Of a stretch of DNA of 64,000 bases, positions 37,302-47,700 are shown piece by piece. How positions within the stretch are numbered: the stretch's first letter is position 1; each line of letters begins with the position of its first letter. The stretch lies in NCBI RefSeq assembly GCF_032118995.1, contig NC_092669.1:9981501-10045500 (forward strand), written 5' to 3'. The DNA is from Asterias amurensis (lineage: Eukaryota; Echinodermata; Asteroidea; Forcipulatida; Asteriidae). Both the position numbers and the translations under genes were made by a program. Under the pieces are notes generated by a model. It was not told the DNA's origin and did no database searches. It was given only the letters and a program-made list of their open reading frames with translations.

Positions 37302-37618
37302 CCAAGTTGCCCCACTTTAGAAGTGAAGTTTACATTAAATGATTAGTTTTCCTGTATGTGAGCCAAAACGCTTCAGTCAATCATTCGATCAAAAGAATTT
37401 ATAAAGTGCCAAAATCGAAAGTTTGCTCTAGGCGCTGCTGATGTATTTGTGGCACATCAGAAGAAACATTATAGATGGTACACCTCATGAAACATGTGAG
37501 CTTTCAGGAGTGTCTTGAATGTATGCAGTGATATGGAATCTATGATGTATTCGAAAGTTTGTTCCAGATTCTGAGGCCCTATACACAAAAAAGTGATCTA
37601 TCGGCAAAAGAGACATAA

Positions 37619-37624
37619 TTTATT
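37619..37624 (-). terminator. Polyadenylation signal of lectin copy B
   Basis: AATAAA on the minus strand, 36 bp after the lectin stop. Copy A lacks 4 bp here (CCAATT in place of CCAATAAATT), so the hexamer is absent. Confidence 0.55.
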
Positions 37625-37660
37625 GGTTCTGGAGTGAGCGTTTTAGTCGTGGGGTCCCAC

Positions 37661-38191
37661 TTAGAAGTGAAGTTGACCGGCGGGCCGTTTGCATGCAAAG
37701 ACCCTTGACCCATCGCACGCTGTATCACTCCACTTGCCGTATGTACTGTCTTGCCTTACATGCAGAATGACGCAATTCTCACCTTCTGTACCTGTAGGGT
37801 CATCTGTTTTCCAAGTAGGCGTGAAGTAATACGCTTTCTGGTCATCCCCGTAGCATTTGCAGCTGGTAGTGGCGTTTGAACTTGTGACGCAGTTAACCCA
37901 CGATGCTGTGATCGTAGTTTCTGTACCGGTCTTCAGAAGGTCTGCCAAGAACTCGTTCTCTGCATGGGAGCGAGGAGCCGCCATAACGGCACCTTTCTTT
38001 GCACAAACTTTATGTGCATCTTCAAAATTAGCTTTTCCGGTATTAACCATGTAGCACGCTCGTTCCCATTGCTTCCATCCACTTGAGCAACTGCCGATCA
38101 CCATAGCCGGGCAGTCGCCCCAGACCATAGGGCACCACTGCGATAGAGCAATCACAGTGACAAGGGCAGCAAGGCATATTGTTAGCTTCAT
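37661..38191 (-). CDS. Secreted C-type lectin, copy B (176 aa)
   Basis: Paralogue of the lectin at 28240-28764, intronless with the same signal peptide. Residues 1-52 are identical to copy A. From residue 53 on I count about 16 substitutions and two one-residue insertions, many of them charge changes (E53K, A80E, G129D, and GKWGDAVCGG to GKWSDTACDG). All cysteines are kept. The sugar-selectivity triplet position again reads DPT and the WND motif is WSD, so calcium/sugar binding is uncertain here too. The NAT sequon is retained. A minus-strand AATAAA lies 36 bp beyond the stop. The start is chosen by the signal peptide and by agreement of both copies. Confidence 0.93.
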   Translation of the reverse strand: MKLTICLAALVTVIALSQWCPMVWGDCPAMVIGSCSSGWKQWERACYMVNTGKANFEDAHKVCAKKGAVMAAPRSHAENEFLADLLKTGTETTITASWVNCVTSSNATTSCKCYGDDQKAYYFTPTWKTDDPTGTEGENCVILHVRQDSTYGKWSDTACDGSRVFACKRPAGQLHF

Positions 38192-38432
38192 GGTCTATAG
38201 CATAAAACTGAGTTTCAAACTGTACTGGCATAAGCTGTATGATGTTTAGAATCGGTCTGTTCTTCTCGAAAGTGGTGTTGAATGTGAAGAAATGTTCACT
38301 AATATTCAGCCAAGATTCGGTGTAACTCCTCGAGAGAAAAAAATGTTGTTGAATGTGCAGATTTTTTTTTCTAATATTTCCAGCCAAAATTGGGTCTTTA
38401 CTCCTCGCAAAAGCCGCGAGTGTGACGAAATG

Positions 38433-38442
38433 TTTTATAAAA
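38433..38442 (-). promoter_or_regulatory. Candidate TATA box of lectin copy B
   Basis: TTTTATAAAA, 242 bp upstream of the start codon, matching the position in copy A. Confidence 0.4.
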
Positions 38443-38824
38443 CTCAGTGCGAGTTTTTACCGACAGTGACACATTAATTTCCGTTGTGCGTTGGGTGAAA
38501 TTACGGCAAACAATAAGGTACAAATTGATGTGTTTTAAAGCCTAGTTCCATCAACTCAAAATCCTCATTTATAGCGAATGTCGAACGCGAGGTGGCGATC
38601 TCAACCACTTGTAGCTGGTTTTACACTTTTGTCCTTGCAGTTACCAAGATAATTTAAAGCAATAGTCTAGCTGGGACAGTGAAGTATAGAAGACTATCAG
38701 TTGTACAGTGACGTTGGCCTAAAACAACAGGCGGTTATTGCATCGACGCAAACACGACGGGCGCGCACAGTCTGTTTTTACGGATATCAAAAACTCTCTC
38801 GGGTTTTTTGTTTACCTTTCAACA

Positions 38825-38956
38825 ATGGCATCAAGTTCAATTGTCCTTGAGAGGCTCCCTGGCGTGCTGATGAGTTCTGAAGGAAATCCACTTCTTGGCG
38901 CAGAAATTAACAATATTGTGAAACGCAGTGTAAAAGTCAAGACTAATTTGTCATGA
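38825..38956 (+). pseudogene. Copy B counterpart of the short divergent exon
   Basis: The frame from ATG at 38825 stays open to 38956, but the upstream TATA sequence (ATCAAAAAC) and the GTGAGT donor (here ATGAGT) differ from copy A. Which state is ancestral is unknown. Confidence 0.3.
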
Positions 38957-40641
38957 AGTGAACCATGGAGGAAACTGAGAAGCCAATTTGAAACAGGCGC
39001 TCAACTACATCGAGTGATAACTGTAGAGTGAGGCAGGCCATACACCCACTCTAGTATTTTAGATGGACTCGTGTCGTACTACGGTACGCTGAGCTGATGG
39101 ATGACAATTGAAGAGAGCCAGACACTGCTCTCCTTTTGAAAAGCCGACGTGATGCAGAACACGTTACCTATATGGCCTACAATAAACTAGCCTAAACATC
39201 TGACGTCACACTTTGAGGCTCGTGAATAACGCTTGATGTCATTTTCAATATAGTGTAAAATATTGAAGTATATTATGAGAAGCCAAACATTTAAAATAAA
39301 AAATTTGTTGTTTTTTAGGGTCAAAAATTGTTTCTTAGGTCTTATCAAAATAAACAAAAAAATTAATGTTCGGAACGGCCCCTTACAAACATTAATATTG
39401 TTGTTACGGTATCATAATAATAATAATAGCTCCAAAGACAATAATACTGTTCTCAGAATGGTATGGTCCACTGAGCATTATTGCGAAGTCACTTTAGCCC
39501 TATTAGCGCTTGATGTCATTATTCAATACTACAGGTTCATAAATTAATCATGTATTGATACAGCCAACTAAATGTCCATGAGTCGCTTTTCAATTGACCC
39601 AGTTTACCTGATCAGCAATAATATATCTTGGGGTACGCCATTTTGTGAGCCAGTATCCCTGTGTGGTGTCATTATAGTACGTTTATGGCTTATTATTGCC
39701 CTTTTCGAAACCACGGCTTCGGCTTTGGGTTCGGCTTCAGGATCCGTCCTCTCGTCAGAAGAAGCCCTGAGCGCGTACGCAAAGCAAGCGCAATATTGTC
39801 GAAACACTGCCGCGGGGCGAAGCTAGCCGGCCTGAGCCGAGTCGATTCCAAAGCCGAATCTGTAGTTTCGAAAAGGACCTATGATTGAAGACACTCAGAC
39901 GGTTAGACTGGTCCCTGCAAGTCCTTTATTCGCAAAGATAAGGAAATGTGTTGGTAGTGTTACGAAGTCGCAAATCGAAATTAACAACCTTAACAGAAAT
40001 GAAAGGGAAAGACCGCACTTGAATAAATGTGAATGGGAGTCAAGGTTTAGAACAACAAAATATAAGACATTAAATTTTAATGAAATAAATACTCAGCGCT
40101 TCAAAATATATGAGCATAAAGGGAAGTTGAATTAATTACATACAATGAGAAATTTAATACAATGAAAATAATTGAATTCAATGAAGAGATTTAAATACAT
40201 GAAAATAGCGGGGCGGTGGTAATGGAACGGGTGAAATTATAAATAGGGGAGAAGTTTTACCTCCGTCGAAACTCTAACTAAGTTAGGGTTCGTCGCTGCC
40301 ATGGTCCAGTCGTGGGCGGATCCGCGAGGTGTTCTACTGGGGTTTTTACATCTCAGCTGTGTACTGACAAGGACTCGGTACGGTCAACAGGAGAAAGGTA
40401 GAAGTTACCGGGCTACGGCCTCACGGCTGCTAGCCCGGGCATCGAAGCTCAAGGACCCAGCTCAGTCAGCCAAATGTGGAGACATGTTCCTTGACTTGGG
40501 GTGGATTAGGGATTTCAAAACAGCTCTTGTATTATTAATGGATTTTGTTTTTTTAAATCAGCGGAATTAATCAACTCATTTTTTTTTATTATGATAAAGC
40601 TGGTTCTTCCACCCACGCCTCTCTTTAATTAAATAATTGTT

Positions 40642-41614
40642 AATAAATTAAATAATGGTTATTTAATTATATTATTTTTGTTAAATAAATTTTGATAAAA
40701 ATGCTGAAGCCTTGTGGTTTTTCTTTCTTAATTTACTCTATCTGGCATGTAGATACACACCATCACGGCATACCGCAAACCAATGACATCTCACCATGCC
40801 ATCCACACCTCAAAATCATATCCACATTATGTAGGCCTACTCAGATCATCAGATGTAGGCCTGTATGTTGTGGATTATACCTCCCCAGTGCATTCTTCAA
40901 AAGAAACATGATTTGACACTATGGTGCTAAAAACGAAGTTTGGGAGGCTATTTCACGTATCTGATCAGTGCCCTTTCTCGTCAGGTCTGGAATTTCATCT
41001 TGTTGTGGACTCAAGTATGTGGGGGGGGGGGGGGCGGGGGGCAAAGCCTTTATTTATTTTTTTACATAAATTTTTGCAAAAAGGGCACACTGTTTCTGTA
41101 GCCACCGTGTAAATACACGCCAGGTTTATGTTCTACCTGGTCCAGATTTTATAAAGCCTATGTAAGCACAAAAACTTGCTAAGCACAGAGAAAAGTAGTA
41201 TAAAAGAAAATTATGCCACTATTAAACCGCTTCCCGGCGAATATTTATTGTTGTGATGTGTGACTGGTGGTGCCTACTTTTTGCTTAGCAAAGAAAGTAT
41301 TTTGCCAAGAAGTATTTTCTGCTATAAAACAGCTTTATGAAATTGGGCCATGTATGCACTGATTTGGATCAGCAGCCGTCACACATGACGGGATAAAGTT
41401 GGTTTTCATGCTCCTCAATTTGGCCCACCTTCGCCTATAAATCCGAGCACCATCAAAGCAAGACTAGTCACGACAAACGCTTGAGGGCGCATGATACATT
41501 AAGACGTTAGCCAAAAATTGTATTTCTTTGGTTCGCTTAGTACACCTATTTATATTTACTTAATAAAAAAAAATATTTCATGAAGATATTATCTAATCGA
41601 ATAAGTTTTTTATT
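40642..41614. mobile_element. 973-bp insertion present only in copy B, 130 bp before GOT1 exon 1
   Basis: AATAATTGTT stands on both sides (40632-40641 and 41615-41624), whereas copy A reads AAATAATTGTTGTTTAG once. The insert holds a G run at 41021-41032 and the relic of a GGGCCCAATTTCAT-type MITE near 41157-41348. No coding sequence recognised. Confidence 0.85.
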
Positions 41615-41743
41615 AATAATTGTTTAGTTTTTGGACTAAAAAAATATAATAAATTAAAAAGACTGAAAAGTAAAGAAGTGAACGAGGTTATAGTTTTAGA
41701 CACGTCAATTTTGCAGACGACAGTGGTTGAAAGAGTTCGCAAA

Positions 41744-41768
41744 ATGTTTGAAGTTACTGATTTTCAGA
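41744..41768 (+). CDS. GOT1B: GOT1 exon 1
   Basis: Eight codons plus one base, donor GTGAGT at 41769. The split AAG codon restores Lys-9, which is conserved in the family. Confidence 0.9.
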
Positions 41769-44700
41769 GTGAGTATTTTATATTTTTTTAAGTAACAGTC
41801 TAAGACTAAAGGTGTATCGACAAATTTGTGCGTTTTTGTAGTGAATAAGTGTGTTCAATATCGGTCAAAAAATAACAATGCAACTGGCCAAAATCAGAAC
41901 ACGATCGACTTGTCATTGTAAATTTGCATTGAACATGTTGAAATGATTGATTGAGCCATTTTGTACATTTTGTCTTAAGCTGAGTGAGTGGTCCAAACAA
42001 TCATAGTTCATCATGTCCATGGTTCAACAAACATGATAAATAGTGCCAAATACGCAGAACTCCCTCCGCTTGTTGGCCCTACGGTAAATTATTGTTTTAA
42101 ATAAAAAACATGTTTTTTAGCCCCACTTGAATTGAATTGAACACTTGTGACTTTTGATTGTGTGGCCAAGGCTAGCTGGGAAAAGTTTCTATATTGCGCC
42201 ACCACTTTTTCATACGATATGAAATAAAACAGGGAAAAGTTTTCGTATGGCGCCACCACTTTTTCATTCGATATGAAATAATATAGTATCTAATTTACCT
42301 CAATGAGATATCCCTTTTTGTAAAAATAAGTGAAAAAGTGGTGGCGCCATACGGAAAGTTATTCTAAAACAGTATCTAGTTTACCTCAATAAGATATCCC
42401 TTTTTGTAAAAATTTGTGAAAAAGTGGTGGCGCCATACGGAAAGTTATCTGCTAGCTGAATCCTTAGTCATACGTCCACACCATTTCCTCATTCAGAAAT
42501 AACCAAAAATAAAAAAAATTCTGGTGCCTCCCCATGCGAGCCACTTGGCAGTATAAACCGGCTGAGCTGAATGTGTTAACCTAACTCTTTGCTTGCTTTT
42601 TTGTGTGTATTGAAAAGTGAAACAAATAAAATTTGAAAAAGAAATTTTTAACGATAAATTTGCTACCTTTCTCCGACTCTAATTTCCTCGATTCGTACAT
42701 GGCGCATCCATACTCGGGCCTGTGGGTGACAAGAAGTGGGGCCTATTTCCCTCGGCCTTCGGCTTCGGGAAAAAGGTCCCTATTCTGGTCACTCAAAGTC
42801 CCTCGGGGGAATAGATGATTACTAGTTACCTCATTGCCAGTCAATATGTGTATACTATTTGATATATTTTTCTCTAATTGCAGAGATTGGCATAGGACTG
42901 ACCGGCTTTGGAGCTTTCTTTTTATTCCTTGGAATCATATTTCTATTCGACAAAGGACTTCTTGCTATTGGAAATGTGAGTGACTACCTGTATCTTTTAC
43001 TATACAGTTAGGCCAGATGCTTCGCTTTTGAAAGGGAAACGACACGAAGTTGCTTTCTCTTTGGTTAAAGGGTCTTGGGGGTCCTACTACTTGCCGTCAA
43101 CTCGCCGTCAACTCCACGAATATATTTTTAAAATCCACAAAAGAGCATAGAATTGTAAAGTATCAGCTCAAAGAGAATTCGCGTAAGTTTTAGGTCATAT
43201 TTCGGAATAAAAATTTAGGTATTTTTGCGTGAAAAAATTATCTCGAAGCAGCAAAACCATCGGCAGTCATCTAGCTTTTTCACATTGATTAGTATTGGTC
43301 CAAGATGTCAATGATTGGTACTTTTTTTTTGTAACACAAAGTCGTTTTTGTGAATGAATTTTACCGAAAACCATGAGAAATATGTAGTTTAGCCCAGACT
43401 TAACACTTCTGTGCCCCATTTATTAAATTTAATGAGTTGACGGCACGAAAATGAGTTGACGGCGAGTTGACGGCAAGTCGGCGAGTTGAAGGCAAGTAGT
43501 AGGACTGGGTCTTGGTACATTTTGTAGGACACAAAACGTGTCACAATATCCACAGATTTACATTACACTTTCAGGGTTTGAAGATAATAAGCCTTTTTGA
43601 GATATGGCGAACACAATGCTAGTAAAGTTGTGGTAAATTTGTGCTTATTGACCATAGAAATAGATTGTATGTTATTCAGTGAAGTGCGCATTTTAGCCTT
43701 TTAGGCGACACAGCGTTTTCACGTAAACCTAATGACCACAAATGTGGTGAGCGTGGCATCAGTCGCGGCGTGTGATGCGCGCGTATCACGTCCGCCATAC
43801 CTCAAAAAGGCTTATGGTGGTAGAAAGCTTCTCTTAAAATATTATTAACTGAGTCGCTGTAGTTTTTGAGAAATGAGTGTAAATGAACAACGTCACGAAA
43901 ATACGTTTTACATTATTTGTATGACTTGTTTTCATCATTTCAAAAAACTACAGCACCTCAGTGAGTAATATTTTAAGAGAAGTTTTCTACTATCATTATC
44001 TTCAAACTGTGTAAGTTTAATGTAAATCTGTGGAATGTGTGTTTTGTATTACAAAAACTACCGCAATCCTATAAAGGGAAGGTACACGTTTGATAATTGT
44101 CAAAGACCAGTCTTCTCAATTGGTTGTATCCCATCATAAGCATAAAATAACAAGCCTGTGAAAATTTGAGCTCAATTGGTCGTCAAAGTTGCGAGATATG
44201 AATGAAATAAAAAACACCCTTGTCACACAAAGTTTTGTGCTTTCAGATGCTTGGTTTCGGGACCTCAAGTTCTAAATCTGAGGTCTCAAAATCAAATTCA
44301 TGGAAAAATACTTCTTTCTTGAAAACTACTCCACTTCAGAGGGAGCCGTTTCTCACAATGTTTTATACTACCAACCTCTCCCCATTACTCGGTTTTTATA
44401 CTACCAACCTCTCCCCATTACTCGGTTACCAAGTAAGGTTTTATGCTATTAATTATTTTGAGTAATAGTGTCCACTGCCTCTAAGTTTTTAACATCTCCT
44501 ATGACTAGTCTTACTCTTTGTAAGATTGACCCCAGTTTTAAGACCCAGTTTTAAGTTTTTATCCTCCGAAAGAAATCCTCCGCAATAATTGAATAATTCT
44601 TGATTCGTTTTCAGATTCTATTTCTTGCTGGTCTAGCCTGCGTCATTGGCCTTGAAAGAACCTTCCGCTTCTTCTTCCAGCAACATAAATGGAAAGCAAC

Positions 44701-47700
44701 GGGATTCTTCATTGGAGGGATGGTTATCGTTCTGATAGGATGGCCCCTTGTTGGCATGATCCTTGAAACATATGGATTTTTCTTATTATTTGGGTAAGAC
44801 AGAGTTGAGATTATCTTTGATTTCATGGTCGTCTACAACAATCTTTGCTTTAATTGCCAAATGGCGTGTCGTGGCCGAGCAGGTGATAGCACCGGACTCA
44901 AGCTCTGGTGTTTCTGTTCAGCAGAGTGTGGGTTTAAGAGTCGTGACACTTGTGTCCTTTAGTAAGAGGCTTAACCATTATTGCTGTGTCCTTCGGATGA
45001 GAAGTAAAGCCTTTGATCCCGTGTGTTGTGCAACGCAAGTAAAAGAACCAAGAGAAGGGGTTCGCCCCGTTGTTCCTGATTTGATTGGCAGCATATTGCG
45101 CCGCAGTAGAAACCATAACATGGTGGCAGTGTCATGGCCGAGCGGTTAAGAGCACCGGATTCAAGCACTGGTGTTTGATCAACAGGGTGTGGGTTCGGAT
45201 CCCGGTCGTGACACTTGCTACATAAAATTGGGGAGGTAGTGCTTTCTGCTCTACCGGCCAGGCTTCGAATTGATGCCAAGCCTACATTCGTATGGACTGT
45301 GAAAGGGGTAACCCTGTTGCAGCCCTAGGAGTAGGTGGCATGTTCGAAAAGGAGAAGATCTCATTATTCAAACAGAGTCCCTCATACCTTGCAGGAAAAT
45401 ACTGTGTGTTAAAGCGCCTTGAGCGTCACTGAGTATAAACGGATATGCGCGCTATAGACCCCTTGCAATACGCACAGCGTACTCACATGTGCCTATTCTG
45501 GGTGTCATTTTGGGTGTCAAAACCGTACACAAACGTGCACAAAAGAGAGTTCAGTTGACACCCAAAATTACGCGCATTGTTCGGAGACGCGTTCTGTATT
45601 ATGTAAGAAACCAACAGCCCCCCTTGCATAACGCGAAATGCTACAGGTACGCTGAGGTCACCCGCACATTTTTACAGACATAGAACAGCTATTGTCCAAT
45701 GATCTGCTTCCTGTATGAGAGTGTGACGTCATATGCAATGGGTCTTTATAAGATGCCACTATTATGACACTTTTAATAACCAATCTACATACATAGATGT
45801 ATGACTATCTTTAAAGGCAGTGGACACTATTGGTAATTACTCAAAATCATTATTATCATAAAACCTTACTTGGTAACAAGTAATGGGGAGAGGTTGATAG
45901 TATAAAACGTTGTGACAAAACGGCTCCCTCTGAAGTGACGTAGTTTTTGAGAATGAAGTTTTCCATGAATTCGATTTCGAGACCTCGGATTTAGAATCTG
46001 AGGTCTCAAAATCAAGCATCTGAAAGCACACAACTTCGTGTGACAAATGTGTTTCTTTCATTATTATCTCGCAACTTCGACAACCAATTGAGCTAAAATT
46101 TTAACAGGTTTGTTATTTTGTGCATATGTTGAGATACACCAAGTGGGAAGACTGGTCTTTGACAATTACCAATAGTGTCCAGTGTCTTTACCCCTAATCT
46201 TCACACTATCTTTAACCCTAATCTTCACAATTTTCTTGATTGTTTTTCTTGACAGTGGTTTCTTCCCAGTAGTCATAAACTTCCTTCGTAGAGTACCTGT
46301 ACTTAGCACCATTTTAAATCTACCTGGCATCAGTGGGGTAAGTGCACCAGATCAGTGAAGCCTACATTGGTCATCATGCATTTGAAGTAAATACTAACTC
46401 ATTGAGTACTATAGCCCTTTTTGAAACCACGGCTTTGGCTATGGATTTGGCTTCAGGCTCCGTCCTCTCATCTGAAGTTCTGGGCCCAATTTCATAGAGC
46501 TGCTAAGCACGAAAATTTGCTTAGCATGAAATTTCTTTCTTGATAACAACAGGATTACCAACCAAATTTCCATGCGATTTTCAGGATAAGCAAAAAACAG
46601 CTGATTACTAGTAACAAGCAATATGCAACAAATAGAAATTTATTTTGTTGGTAATCCTGTTTTTATTGAGAAAGAAATTTCCTGCTGAGCAAATTTTTGT
46701 GCTTAGCAGCTCTATGAAAATGGGCCCTGATGAGCGCGTACTCAAAGCATGCGCAATTGTCAAAAGAACCGCAGGGCCAAGCTAGCCCTGAGCTGAATCT
46801 GAAGCTGAAGCCGTAGATATGAAAAGGGCTTGGTTTGATATCAACGCTAGAGTATTGGTGTTAAACAACATTAGGGACTATTCATTTTGGTTTTTACCCA
46901 TACACCGATGTGTGTTTCACTGTATACTCAGTACTTTCCCGAGTCATGTAAACAAATATCACAGGCATATAATACTCAGGTGGAATTCGAACCCACAACC
47001 CTTGCAATTCTAGAGCAGTGTCTTACCAACTAGACTACCAAGAACGCCCGGTAACTAGAGGCAGTTCATCAAATTTAACATCTCTTATAACATAAGGGAG
47101 GTTTAACTGCACGCTCCGCATGAACGTGACCATCAGAAAATTGTTTCGTTAAAATCTCACATTTTTAGCATCTGTGGGGTTACCATTTTTCACGTCAGGT
47201 ACGTACATGCGCAGATGTCATACGTGAGCATGAGCCCTAAGTGGTGACATCACCCAGATATAACACAATTTTTTGACGTTAGCGTTCACGGTTTTGCTTG
47301 CGTCATATGCAGCTAAACCTCGCTTTCAAACACTTTTGTGAACGTTTTACGAGTTCATGGGAATGATTTTCCTTTTGTAAAGGAACAATTTTTAGAAGAT
47401 TGGTTTCTGTTTGTTTGACTATTTTACAAACTTGAGCAACTGGTTTTGTTTAGATTGTTGTGATAGACGCCATCTTTACGGGCAACTTGGGTTTTGGCTT
47501 TGAGCTGCAGCAAGCGTTCTAAGTTGTCTATGCCCCCAATCATGGGAGAAATTTGGTAGAAATGAAATGTGCCGCATAACAGTAAGTTTTGCGTAAAAAC
47601 AATGATTGAGTTGCCTTCGAAGATGGCCGACTTCACACTACTGTGTCACGTCAAATGGAAACTTTCTATTCTTGGAATAAAAAAATAGTTTGTTCAAAGG

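Larger units (their letters stand above)
36266..41776. repeat. Segmental duplication, copy B
   Basis: Homologous to 27199-32149. It is 560 bp longer: +973 (insertion 40642-41614), +352 (internal tandem copy), -785 (transposon missing) and about +20 from small indels. It contains the second lectin gene and the GOT1 exon 1 that leads into the rest of that gene. Confidence 0.97.

Noticed and set aside
45126-45215. Functional tRNA-Leu(CAA) gene
   Set aside because: The acceptor and T arms pair, but the variable arm is imperfect and the 3' side runs into a SINE body.
44971-45279. Minus-strand frame over the SINEs
   Set aside because: It reads through two tRNA-Leu-derived SINEs and is not a gene.
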